Source of the DNA: an uncultured Eubacteriales bacterium
Lineage (GTDB): Bacteria > Bacillota > Clostridia > Lachnospirales > Lachnospiraceae
Reading direction: 5' to 3'
DNA length: 48,289 nt
Assembly: GCA_900317095.1 (NCBI GenBank)
Contig: ONFL01000001.1
Coordinates: 1 to 48,289, forward strand
The translations under genes and the position numbers were made by a program. The notes under the pieces were generated by a model. The model had not been told where the DNA came from. It saw nothing but the letters and a program-made list of their open reading frames with translations, and did no database searches. Positions 33,652 through 41,484 of this stretch are shown piece by piece (the stretch's first letter is position 1; every line of letters begins with the position of its first letter).

Positions 33652-33700
33652 GGAATTGTCCTTCTATTCTATATTTCCCACAGTTCTTTGCATATTTTCG

Positions 33701-33729
33701 ATTATACAGTTTTTTTCATACTTCTGCAA
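33701..33729 (-). promoter_or_regulatory. Promoter of the cassette 2 ATPase
   Basis: On the minus strand -35 TTGCAG (33724-33729), 17-nt spacer and -10 TATAAT (33701-33706), about 50 nt upstream of the start codon. Confidence 0.75.
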
Positions 33730-33775
33730 ATGCCTTTCAGAATGTGGAGAAGGAAGAACATAAAAAGTGATCACC

Positions 33776-33804
33776 GGCTCAATCCATCGGCTGCGGTATC
33801 TGCA
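33776..33804. repeat. Direct repeat copy 2 of cassette 2
   Basis: Twenty-nine bases identical to 32221-32249, same orientation, 1555 bp apart. The copy breaks off after TATCTGCA, so the hairpin arm present in copy 1 is missing. It stands on the 5' side of the ATPase gene. Confidence 0.88.
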
Positions 33805-33856
33805 TGGCACAGGGCCTGCCGGGGATCCTGCAGTTTATGTCAAATTTTCTGTAAGG

Positions 33857-33898
33857 AAAATGAAAACAGTCTCATTTTGTGAAAAAGCATGTTATAAT
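33857..33898 (+). promoter_or_regulatory. Probable asr promoter with upstream dyad
   Basis: An extended -10, TGTTATAAT, has TATAAT at 33893-33898 with no good -35. Upstream an inverted repeat AAAATGA-N8-TCATTTT (33857-33878) covers the -35 region and could bind an activator or repressor. The regulator is not known from the sequence. Confidence 0.55.
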
Positions 33899-33981
33899 TT
33901 CCTTATACAATTCATGCAGCGGTCATTTATCGAACCCGATCCATATGGGCCGCTGTCCCTTTCTCTTAAAGGAGGTGCCTC

Positions 33982-35019
33982 GTGGGATTTATTCTGAGCC
34001 GGGAAGGCTTCAATGAGATCATCACGCAGCTGTCATCGAAGTACCGGATCTACGCTCCCGTACTGAAGAAGGGAGAAGGAAGATTTACAGATACTGACGT
34101 TGTCATGTATGATTTTGTCAGCGATCCCGGGGAGATCGAGATTGACCGTAAATCTGACTACTCCTTCAAAAATGTTCTTGTTCCATTTTCTCAGACCCTG
34201 TTTTACTTTGCGGAAGAGGCTGTCAAGGAAGCAGATTTCCCGGATAAGGATATCCTGGTCTTCCTCCGCGCCTGCGATATGCACGCCCTGCGCCGTCAGG
34301 ATGCCATTTATCTGGAGAATGGCGCCGAGGAGGACTGGTTCTACCGCCGGGTCCGCGACAGGCTCCACTTTGTCCTGATCGGATGCCCGGCTTCCTTTGA
34401 AGACTGCTTCTGCGTAAGCATGGGTACAAACCGTGTGGCAGACGGCTATATGTTCTCTGTGGAGACCGCGCAGGACGGCATAGCCTGCGACCTGCACGAC
34501 GAAGAGCTGGCGCCTCTCTTTACATACCAGGCAGAGGCTGTCCGCACCGTGGTCCCTTCCTACGCCAAGGAGAACGACACGAAGGTAGACGTACCGGACC
34601 AGGTTCCGCTCTCCATTTACAAGGATCCGCTCTGGGACGAGTACAACAGCCGCTGCATAGGCTGCGGACGCTGCACGCTTGTCTGTCCGACCTGCACCTG
34701 CTATACCATGGAGGATATATACTATACCGATAACGGCAGAGCCGGCGAGCGCCGCCGCGTACAGGCCTCCTGCATGATAGACGGCTATTCCAATGTTGCC
34801 GGAGGCGGCCAGTACCGCAAGACAAAGGGCGAGCGCATGCGTTTCAAGGTCCTGCACAAGATATCCGACTTTAAGGCAAAGTTCGGCTGCAACATGTGTG
34901 TAGGCTGCGGGCGCTGCGATATGGTCTGCCCCGAATACATCTCATTTTCAAACTGCATCAACAAGACAGCCGCCGCTGTCCGCGCGCAGGCAGAGGGAAA
35001 GGAAGGTGAGCAGGCATGA
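33982..35019 (+). CDS. asrA: Anaerobic sulfite reductase subunit A
   Basis: Iron-sulfur electron-transfer subunit of the siroheme sulfite reductase AsrABC, which reduces sulfite to sulfide with NADH. The 345-aa protein has two ferredoxin-like clusters in its C-terminal third: CIGCGRCTLVCPTC and CNMCVGCGRCDMVCP. The N-terminal part (RACDMHALRRQDAIYL) is of the hydrogenase beta-subunit/AsrA type. Translation starts at GTG 33982, 6 nt after a perfect AGGAGG. The stop overlaps the asrB start by 4 nt (ATGA), so the subunits are coupled. Confidence 0.96.
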   Translation: MGFILSREGFNEIITQLSSKYRIYAPVLKKGEGRFTDTDVVMYDFVSDPGEIEIDRKSDYSFKNVLVPFSQTLFYFAEEAVKEADFPDKDILVFLRACDMHALRRQDAIYLENGAEEDWFYRRVRDRLHFVLIGCPASFEDCFCVSMGTNRVADGYMFSVETAQDGIACDLHDEELAPLFTYQAEAVRTVVPSYAKENDTKVDVPDQVPLSIYKDPLWDEYNSRCIGCGRCTLVCPTCTCYTMEDIYYTDNGRAGERRRVQASCMIDGYSNVAGGGQYRKTKGERMRFKVLHKISDFKAKFGCNMCVGCGRCDMVCPEYISFSNCINKTAAAVRAQAEGKEGEQA

Positions 35020-35804
35020 GCAACGCATATGTTCCGTCTCCGTCTAAGATCCTCGACATCATAAAACATACAGAGAAAGAGTATACCTTCCGCATGGAGT
35101 TTCACGGCAGCGTAAAGCCCGGCCAGTTCTTCGAGGTATCCATTCCCAAATACGGCGAAGCTCCTATCTCCGTCAGCGGCATCGGCAGCGACTTTGTGGA
35201 CCTGACCATCCGCAAGGTGGGCAGAGTTACCAATGAGATCTTTGAAAAATGGATCGGCAGCTCCCTGCTCATGCGCGGGCCTTACGGCAACGGCTTTGAC
35301 GTCAGCCTTTTTGAAAACGGCGAGACCGTCGTTGTGGCCGGCGGCACCGGTGTTTCCCCGGTACGCGGCGTTATAGATGCCCTTTCCAGAACAGCAGACG
35401 CCAAGGACAAGCATGTCATCGCCGGCTTCCGCAGCCCGGATGACATCCTCTTCCGCAAGGACCTGGAACGCTGGGACGGCCTGCTGGATCTCATCCTCAC
35501 CGTAGACGGCGCCCCGGAGGGCTACCAGGGCAATGTCGGCCTGGTTACAAAGTATATAGCCGACCTGCCCCTGAAGGATGCCGCCAGTGCGCGGGCAGTA
35601 GTAGTCGGTCTGCCTCCGATGATGAAATTTACCATCATAGAGTTTTTGAAGAAGGGCTTTCAGGAGGAGAACATATGGGTATCCCAGGAGAGAAAGATGT
35701 GCTGCGGCCTTGGCAAATGCGGCCACTGCCGGATCGGCAGCAAGTACGTCTGCGTGGATGGACCTGTTTTCAATTATACCGAGAGCAAGCTGCTGATCGA
35801 CTAA
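35016..35804 (+). CDS. asrB: Anaerobic sulfite reductase subunit B
   Basis: Ferredoxin-NADP reductase-like flavoprotein (262 aa) that feeds NADH electrons into AsrA and AsrC. It contains the flavin region GPYGNGFDVSLF, the nucleotide-binding VVAGGTGVSPVRGVIDAL and a C-terminal [2Fe-2S]-type cysteine set in MCCGLGKCGHCRIGSKYVC, as in dihydroorotate dehydrogenase electron-transfer subunits. It overlaps asrA by 4 nt and is followed by asrC after 14 nt. Confidence 0.96.
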   Translation: MSNAYVPSPSKILDIIKHTEKEYTFRMEFHGSVKPGQFFEVSIPKYGEAPISVSGIGSDFVDLTIRKVGRVTNEIFEKWIGSSLLMRGPYGNGFDVSLFENGETVVVAGGTGVSPVRGVIDALSRTADAKDKHVIAGFRSPDDILFRKDLERWDGLLDLILTVDGAPEGYQGNVGLVTKYIADLPLKDAASARAVVVGLPPMMKFTIIEFLKKGFQEENIWVSQERKMCCGLGKCGHCRIGSKYVCVDGPVFNYTESKLLID

Positions 35805-35818
35805 GGAGGTTTTAAGAT

Positions 35819-36808
35819 ATGGGACGCGATATTAATGTAAAAAAACTTAAGAAAAACGCTTTCCGGATCTCCAAGGTCAGAGGGGAGACCGCTTCCCGGA
35901 TCCGTATCACCGGCGGAAAGATAAGCGCAAAGTCCATGGTGAAGATCGCCGAGATCGCTGAAAAGTACGGAGACGGTACCATCTTCATCACAAACCGCCA
36001 GGGCGTGGAGCTGCTGGGTATAGACATGGGTAAGATGGACGAGGTCAATCAGGCCCTGCAGCCCATCATTGACGATATGAACACAAACCAGGAAGAGCGC
36101 GGCGCCGGCTATCCGGCTTCCGGAACCCGCAACGTCGTTGCCTGCCCCGGCTCTGCGCTCTGCCCCTACGCCTGCTACGATACCACGGATTTCGCCCGCA
36201 AGATGGAGGATATGATCTTCCCCAACAATCTCCACGTGAAGATCGCCTTCACCGGCTGCTCCAACGACTGTGCCAAGGTCCGCATGGATGACTTCGGCAT
36301 CATCGGCATGACGGAGCCCCAGTATGACATGAGCCGCTGCATAGGCTGCGAGCAGTGCGTAAAGTACTGCCAGAAAAAGAGCGTCGGCGCCCTGCGCGTC
36401 GTCAACCATAAGATCGTCCGCGATGAGAACCTGTGCATAGGCTGCGGTGTCTGTGCCGTCTACTGCCCGACCCGCGCATGGACCCGCAGCAAAGAGCACT
36501 ATTTCCGCGTTGTCCTGCTGGGACGGACCGGAAAGAAGAACCCCCGTCTGGCAGAGGACTTCCTGCGCTGGGCAGACGAGGAGAGCATCCTCAAGATCGT
36601 AAAGAATACCTACGCTTTCGTTGAGGAGTACATAGATCCCCAGGCTATAGAAGGCAAGGAGCACATCGGCTACATTGTAGACCGGGTCGGCTTCGAGGAG
36701 TTCATGAAGTGGGCTCTCAAGGATGTGCAGCTGAATGAGAAAGCGCAGGTCGCTTCCAGGGTATACTGGGGCGGCAAGCATTATGACCGCAGCAACGAGC
36801 TTATCTGA
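35819..36808 (+). CDS. asrC: Anaerobic sulfite reductase subunit C (siroheme subunit)
   Basis: Catalytic subunit that reduces sulfite to sulfide at a siroheme-[4Fe-4S] centre, 329 aa. The siroheme cluster cysteines lie in CPGSALCPYAC and GCSNDCAKV; two further [4Fe-4S] ferredoxin motifs follow, CIGCEQCVKYC and CIGCGVCAVYCP. An AGGAGG-type site precedes the ATG. This is the last asr gene; no siroheme synthesis genes and no formate/nitrite-type sulfite transporter lie beside it. The step may serve dissimilatory sulfite disposal or assimilation. Confidence 0.96.
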   Translation: MGRDINVKKLKKNAFRISKVRGETASRIRITGGKISAKSMVKIAEIAEKYGDGTIFITNRQGVELLGIDMGKMDEVNQALQPIIDDMNTNQEERGAGYPASGTRNVVACPGSALCPYACYDTTDFARKMEDMIFPNNLHVKIAFTGCSNDCAKVRMDDFGIIGMTEPQYDMSRCIGCEQCVKYCQKKSVGALRVVNHKIVRDENLCIGCGVCAVYCPTRAWTRSKEHYFRVVLLGRTGKKNPRLAEDFLRWADEESILKIVKNTYAFVEEYIDPQAIEGKEHIGYIVDRVGFEEFMKWALKDVQLNEKAQVASRVYWGGKHYDRSNELI

Positions 36809-36860
36809 TAAAAGGAATCATCTGTAAAGAGATATTGCCATCATTACCGGAGAATTTTAT

Positions 36861-37262
36861 ATGCCTTATAAACACAATTATTTCATAGATCTGATATTCG
36901 GCATTATCATAGCCGCCATCGCCATATTTGCTGTTTCCGGAAGCTACAGGGCAGCCCAGGCGGAAAATGTTTTCGCGGAAACCGAAACACAGGCCGAGAC
37001 CGCCATCGCCGAGAGCGAACCGGAGAGTGCAAAGGCTCAGGAAGAGACACAGGAGACCGAAGCAAAGAACTATCCCATGTACAAGCCCACGGTCCACCTG
37101 AATGTCCGCCAGGAGCCGGACCAGAACAGCCCGGTCGTTACCGTGATCCCCCTGGGAACTCCGGTACCGGTCCTCAACTCTGAAGGCAGCTGGTGGCTTG
37201 TAGAATATAACGGTGTGCAGGGCTATGCATGGCCTGACTATCTGCAGCCGGCAGACCAGTAA
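36861..37262 (+). CDS. Membrane-anchored SH3-domain protein
   Basis: A 133-aa protein with one N-terminal transmembrane segment (about residues 8-27, FIDLIFGIIIAAIAIFAV), an acidic low-complexity linker rich in Glu, Ala and Thr (about 35-70) and a C-terminal bacterial SH3 domain (LNVRQEPDQNSPVVTVIPLG ... GYAWPDYL). Such proteins usually bind peptidoglycan outside the cell; no enzyme domain is present. GGAG precedes the ATG by 8 nt. It lies 52 nt behind asrC without an obvious terminator between, so read-through from asr is possible. Confidence 0.85.
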   Translation: MPYKHNYFIDLIFGIIIAAIAIFAVSGSYRAAQAENVFAETETQAETAIAESEPESAKAQEETQETEAKNYPMYKPTVHLNVRQEPDQNSPVVTVIPLGTPVPVLNSEGSWWLVEYNGVQGYAWPDYLQPADQ

Positions 37263-37294
37263 AAACCAGGCATATAAACCAGGCGAATAAAAGA

Positions 37295-37336
37295 GGAAGC
37301 AGGAGACGAACGATCGTTTCCTGCTTCCATTTTTTT
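37295..37336 (+). terminator. Intrinsic terminator after the SH3 protein gene
   Basis: GGAAGCAGGAGACGA pairs with TCGTTTCCTGCTTCC apart from one mismatch and is followed by a seven-base T-run. It separates two convergent transcription units. Confidence 0.88.
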
Positions 37337-37865
37337 ACTTGACCATCTTGCGGGCCGTGAGAATGGTTCCTGCCAGAAATGCCCCCTGGGCAGCGGTATT
37401 GACGGTCTGCTCCAGCCAGTTGGAGGATGCCTTCCCGTGATCCATATTTTTCGCGAAATAAGTCATGAGAACCATTCCGGCGCAGCCGCCCAGGAAAAAG
37501 AGTCCCTGCGGCATTCCTGCGGCTGTCCGCAGCAGCCTGCGGGCCGGGATCTTCTTCCAGTCCTCAAATATGCCGGCGCTCATGAGTGAAAAGCCTGCGT
37601 GCATGCCGTACTTCATCTGCCGGTTCAGAAGGGGAATATCTTTCTTCTTCCCCAGCAGCAGGAATTTCCACAATACCTTCAAAGAACCGGAAAGGGCCGC
37701 CAGGGCGGCGCCGCAGCGGAAAAGCCGGTTATGGAATCTCCTGGCGATGACCGCGCTTCCGGCCGCGAAAAAAGCCACCGGCAGGGCGTCCATAAAAGCC
37801 ATCTTCACATCCGCGTCCTGCAGACGGTCTGTGCCCTCTTCTTTTTCTTTCTCATATTCATCCAT
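37335..37865 (-). CDS. Putative membrane protein of unknown function
   Basis: A protein of about 176 aa. After an acidic N-terminus (DEYEKEKEEG) come hydrophobic stretches around ALPVAFFAAGSAVIA, LFRCGAALAALSGSLKVLWKFLLL, GLFFLGGCAGMVLMTYF and TAAQGAFLAGTIL, suggesting three or four membrane segments. I do not recognise a family. ATG at 37865 has GAGGG 9 nt upstream; ATG at 37871 overlaps the preceding stop by 4 nt and is an alternative. It forms an operon with the EFR1 ferredoxin and the multi-pass membrane protein upstream. Confidence 0.75.
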   Translation of the reverse strand: MDEYEKEKEEGTDRLQDADVKMAFMDALPVAFFAAGSAVIARRFHNRLFRCGAALAALSGSLKVLWKFLLLGKKKDIPLLNRQMKYGMHAGFSLMSAGIFEDWKKIPARRLLRTAAGMPQGLFFLGGCAGMVLMTYFAKNMDHGKASSNWLEQTVNTAAQGAFLAGTILTARKMVK

Positions 37866-37867
37866 AA

Positions 37868-38620
37868 TCATATTCCCTCATCCATAAGATAATAGCGGTT
37901 TCTCTTCTGGGTCAGATGGCCATAGTTAATGGCCTTTACCGGGCAGGCGGATATGCAGGCCATACAGTGCATGCAGCGTCCCTGCCAGTGCGGCCGGCCG
38001 TCCTCCATGTAAATATCGCCGCGGGGGCAGATCATGGCGCACTTCCCGCAGCCGATGCATTTGCTGTCGGCGTGAAAGAGACGGTCGCGGATCAGCAGTC
38101 TGTGGAAAAATTCCGCCCAGTCGCTGGAATGGGTCCAGCGTCTGACCCTGGAGGAGGATGTCAACTCGCCGCCCCCGGCTATGGTGTCAGCTATACGGAT
38201 GACCTCCGGCAGCACCAGTCTGGCCTGCTCCTTTGCCTGGTCTTTGGGAATAACGTTCATCAGCACCACATAATTTGTAGGCATGATAAGGCAGCCTGTC
38301 CCGTGATAGATAAGGTTTTTGCGGGCCGCCAGAGTGCGGCAGTAGCGCCAGGCCCCGCCCATGCCTCCGGCACAGGTAAATACGAACCAGATATCGCGGG
38401 TCCCCTCGAAGCGGCATTTCATCAGATACTGCTCCAGTTCCAGCGGCATGCGGGATACATAGATGGGACAGACGATCACAAAACGTTTATCAGAAGTGAA
38501 TCGGCTGCGGCGGCCCCGCCGCAGCAGGTCATTCAGAGAAATGACCTTGTCCCCCAGTCTTCTTCCTATTACTTCCGCCACATAGCGGCTGTTTCCGGTT
38601 CCGGAAAAATACAGGATCAT
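37868..38620 (-). CDS. EFR1-family flavodoxin/ferredoxin fusion
   Basis: A 250-aa electron-transfer protein. The N-terminal flavodoxin-like domain opens with ILYFSGTGNSRYVAEVI, the phosphate loop for FMN, and contains FVFTCAGGMGG; the C-terminal domain has two [4Fe-4S] motifs, CIGCGKCAMICPRG and CMHCMACISACPVKA. EFR1 proteins are widespread in clostridia, but their partners are mostly unknown. It is sandwiched between two membrane-protein genes with gaps of 3 nt or less, suggesting a membrane-linked redox function. Confidence 0.9.
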   Translation of the reverse strand: MILYFSGTGNSRYVAEVIGRRLGDKVISLNDLLRRGRRSRFTSDKRFVIVCPIYVSRMPLELEQYLMKCRFEGTRDIWFVFTCAGGMGGAWRYCRTLAARKNLIYHGTGCLIMPTNYVVLMNVIPKDQAKEQARLVLPEVIRIADTIAGGGELTSSSRVRRWTHSSDWAEFFHRLLIRDRLFHADSKCIGCGKCAMICPRGDIYMEDGRPHWQGRCMHCMACISACPVKAINYGHLTQKRNRYYLMDEGI

Positions 38621-38623
38621 ACA

Positions 38624-39598
38624 TTACCCTCTTCTTTCATTTATTATTTGACGCCGCTCCAGCCTGCCTGCCAGATAAGGCGTTATATGCCCGATCAGCA
38701 GCCAGACGGCCGCGCCGGCCGTCAGTGATATCAGATAAGCCGTCAGCCTGCCCGGACCCAGCAGGACCGGCAGATAGGCCGCCGCGCCCATGGGCGGGAT
38801 CCACAGACCGGAAATGTTCCAGATGACCAGCAGCAGCAGATATACGGTCAGACCGGCAAGGGCAAAAAGCAGGCCGCAGCCGACTCCCCGCGTCATGCCG
38901 TAGGAAGCCAGCGCCCTGTCCAGCATCCAGCGGGTCCAGACGCCTGCTGCGCCGGCGCAGACAAAAGCGATAAAAACGGCGATCGGCTTCCTGCGGGCCG
39001 GGAAGGCGGCATCTGAATATTCCGTGTAAAGTACCAAAAGCGGCGGCGCCGCCAGAAAAGGATGCCCGCTGAAGCAGGCCGCGGCAGTCAGGGGCAGGAC
39101 CAGCAGCAGACGGGCACCCCACATGGCCGCCGGGTGTCCCTCCCTTTCCTTCTGCGGGCTGTAAACATTCTCCCGCCTGTATCCGCAGCGGACCATCAGA
39201 TACTGAACGCCGGTCACCGCCAGAATGATGACCGTTACCGTAACCGGATAAAGAATGTCCTTTGTCCCCAGCATGACCGGCAGGATGACGGCGCTGACCA
39301 TCGGCGCCATGGAGGAGTCGCTGAAATGAAAGGCAAGCATAACCAGAACATAGCCTGCCGCCGCCCGGACCCAGAGCGGCCCCGGCAGCCAGCGGTTGAG
39401 CGCGATCCCCGCAAAAGCACCGAGTATCATCAGAAATTCCATCTTTCCGCGATCGATATTCCAGGGCTGGACCCGTCTCAGCCAGGCCCCGCAGACCAGG
39501 GCGGCCGCCTCCGGGAATATGAGCTCGGCATTGCCCGTCAGGCCCGCCGCCCCCATCATGATGCAGAGCAGGCAGCCCGATAATATATATTCTGGCAT
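38624..39598 (-). CDS. Multi-pass membrane protein, function unknown
   Basis: A 324-aa, strongly hydrophobic protein with roughly 9-10 membrane segments. The two halves look related: MAPMVSAVILPVMLGTKDILYP in the first and WIPPMGAAAYLPVLLGPGRL in the second, each followed by a hydrophobic helix, hinting at an internal duplication as in HPP-type proteins; this family link is only a guess. GGGGAG lies 6 nt before the ATG. It heads the operon with the EFR1 ferredoxin, 3 nt upstream. Confidence 0.78.
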   Translation of the reverse strand: MPEYILSGCLLCIMMGAAGLTGNAELIFPEAAALVCGAWLRRVQPWNIDRGKMEFLMILGAFAGIALNRWLPGPLWVRAAAGYVLVMLAFHFSDSSMAPMVSAVILPVMLGTKDILYPVTVTVIILAVTGVQYLMVRCGYRRENVYSPQKEREGHPAAMWGARLLLVLPLTAAACFSGHPFLAAPPLLVLYTEYSDAAFPARRKPIAVFIAFVCAGAAGVWTRWMLDRALASYGMTRGVGCGLLFALAGLTVYLLLLVIWNISGLWIPPMGAAAYLPVLLGPGRLTAYLISLTAGAAVWLLIGHITPYLAGRLERRQIINERRG

Positions 39599-39704
39599 AT
39601 CATTCTCCCCTCTTCTTCTATTCTCCTCCGGCAGATTTGTTTTAAATTATATCATAATCCCTGTAAGAATACAGAGCTTTCTATAGCAGAAGCGGGACAG
39701 ACTA

Positions 39705-39713
39705 TGATATAAT
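39705..39713 (+). promoter_or_regulatory. Extended -10 promoter of the DUF362 gene
   Basis: TGATATAAT contains a consensus TATAAT (39708-39713) with the TG extension and no clear -35 box. The ribosome site AGGAGG follows about 12 nt downstream, so the leader is very short. Confidence 0.6.
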
Positions 39714-39739
39714 TCATCCAGAAAAGGAGGACAGCTGAT

Positions 39740-40753
39740 ATGAGCTCAGAATACATCAAGCCGGAAGGCGACGGCAGTGTCTATCTGCCCTATGAAAAGA
39801 GAACAGGCAACGAATCCATTGTCTATTTTACCCGCGATCTTTCCGCCGCAGGCCTGGAGAAGGTCTATGATAAGGTAAAGGCCGGCATCACCGGCAAGAC
39901 AGCTGTAAAGCTGCACACGGGCGAGCAGCACGGGCCCAATATCATCCCCCGCTCCTGGGTGAAGAAGTTCATGGCCGACGAGCTGCCGGACGCCAATATC
40001 GTAGAGACCAATACTTATTACGCAGGCGACCGCTATTCTACAATGCGGCACCGCAAGACCCTGGAAGTCAACGGCTGGACATTCTGCCCTGTCGATATCA
40101 TGGATGAGCACGATACAGCCATGATCCCCGTAAAGGGCGGCAAATGGTTTTCCCAGATGAGCGTCGGCCGGGATATGCTCCTGTATGACTCTCTGCTGGT
40201 GCTGACCCATTTCAAGGGCCACACCCAGGGCGGCTTCGGAGGCTCAGCCAAGAACATCGGCATCGGCTGCGCGGACGGGCGCATCGGCAAAAAGATGATT
40301 CACACCACCCCCGGCTCCGAGGATATGTGGGATATCAAAGAAGAAGAATTCATGGAGCGGATGATGGAATCCGCCAAGGCTACCGTAGACCATTTCGGAA
40401 AGCACATCACCTTCATCAATGTCATGCGCAATATGTCCGTTTCCTGTGACTGCGAGGGCATCCACGCCCAGCCGGTCGTTACGCCCAACGTCGGCATCAT
40501 CGCTTCCACAGATATCCTGGCAGCCGATCAGGCCTGCGTCGACCTGGTCTATGCCATGAAGGAGGACGAACACCACGATCTGGTAAAGCGGATAGAGTCC
40601 CGCCACGGCCTGCGCCAGCTCTCCTACATGAAGGAGCTGGGCATGGGCAATGACCGCTATGTCCTCATAGACCTGGACAATGGCGGCGCCCGCATAGAGG
40701 CTGCTGATGCCGTAAAGGACCTGGCGCCCTTCCAGCCGGACGGAGCCCAATAA
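39740..40753 (+). CDS. DUF362 domain protein
   Basis: A 337-aa soluble protein of the DUF362 family. Recognised stretches are AVKLHTGEQHGPNIIPRSWVK, LLVLTHFKGHTQGGFGGSAKNIGIGCADGRIGK and GIIASTDILAADQACVDLVY. Many family members carry C-terminal ferredoxin clusters; this one has none, only scattered cysteines (SCDCEGIHAQP). Biochemical function is not established. AGGAGG lies 9 nt before the ATG. It has its own promoter and terminator. Confidence 0.88.
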   Translation: MSSEYIKPEGDGSVYLPYEKRTGNESIVYFTRDLSAAGLEKVYDKVKAGITGKTAVKLHTGEQHGPNIIPRSWVKKFMADELPDANIVETNTYYAGDRYSTMRHRKTLEVNGWTFCPVDIMDEHDTAMIPVKGGKWFSQMSVGRDMLLYDSLLVLTHFKGHTQGGFGGSAKNIGIGCADGRIGKKMIHTTPGSEDMWDIKEEEFMERMMESAKATVDHFGKHITFINVMRNMSVSCDCEGIHAQPVVTPNVGIIASTDILAADQACVDLVYAMKEDEHHDLVKRIESRHGLRQLSYMKELGMGNDRYVLIDLDNGGARIEAADAVKDLAPFQPDGAQ

Positions 40754-40818
40754 AAGCCAGAAAAGCCGGGCATAAGGCCCGGATAAGGTCAGACATAAGA
40801 TCCGGATAAAACGAAAAA

Positions 40819-40858
40819 GGGGATGGGAAACACATGAGTTCCCATCCCTTGATTTTTA
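40819..40858 (+). terminator. Terminator after the DUF362 gene
   Basis: GGGATGGGAA pairs with TTCCCATCCC around a nine-base loop, followed by TTGATTTTT. The rest of 40754-40914 contains only degenerate GCCNGGCATAAGGCC-like short repeats and no gene. Confidence 0.82.
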
Positions 40859-40914
40859 TCTGCAAGGACACCGCGATAATGAGGCGAAGCCCGCGCGGCG
40901 GGTTTCATCTCTCT

Positions 40915-41460
40915 TCACTTCTCCAGCGCTGCCGCCAGGTCTTCCAGCTCCTGCATATAGAGGCAGGGGTATTTTCCTTTTCTGGCATCTTCCAGAACCT
41001 GATTGAAGGGAAACCAGCGCACCTGGGATACCTCCGACTCCTGCAGGGTCATATCGGCAGGATCCAAATCCCTCCAGAGTATAAATATGCGGCTGTACTG
41101 ATTGTCCAGGAAGGGCTTTCCATGGAAAATGTTTTTAGAGTGCAGGCGCAGATCCGCGCAGAAATGCAGATCCTGAGGTTCTGCCTTCACGCCCAGCTCC
41201 TCCCACAGCTCCCGCAGGGCGGAGTCCACAAAGCCGCTGCCCGCCGGTATATGGCCGGCACTGGATATGTCATAGCAGCCCGGGAAAGAATCCTTGCCAG
41301 GGCTGCGTTTCTGCATAAGTACCTCTGTGACGCCATCCTTCCTGCGGAATATCCACACATGGGATGTCCGGTGGGGAATGTCATGGGCATGGGCATATGA
41401 CCGCTCCACCATCTGGCCGGTGGGCTCCCCCTTCTCATCTACAACATCCAGCATTTCCAT
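40915..41460 (-). CDS. Nudix hydrolase (IPP-isomerase-like subgroup)
   Basis: A 181-aa Nudix protein. Residues near 70-92 form the Nudix box GHIPAGSGFVDSALRELWEELGV; the first glutamate of the canonical GX5EX7REUXEEXGU pattern is serine, as in relatives resembling isopentenyl diphosphate isomerase. The catalytic RExxEE core is kept as RELWEE. N-terminal MLDVVDEKGEPTGQMVERS and SHVWIFRRKD also fit this subgroup. Substrate unknown. ATG at 41460 is chosen because AAAGGAG lies 8 nt upstream. It follows the secreted coiled-coil gene by 24 nt. Confidence 0.86.
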   Translation of the reverse strand: MEMLDVVDEKGEPTGQMVERSYAHAHDIPHRTSHVWIFRRKDGVTEVLMQKRSPGKDSFPGCYDISSAGHIPAGSGFVDSALRELWEELGVKAEPQDLHFCADLRLHSKNIFHGKPFLDNQYSRIFILWRDLDPADMTLQESEVSQVRWFPFNQVLEDARKGKYPCLYMQELEDLAAALEK

Positions 41461-41484
41461 CTCTAAAGCTCCTTTCACTGCTGT

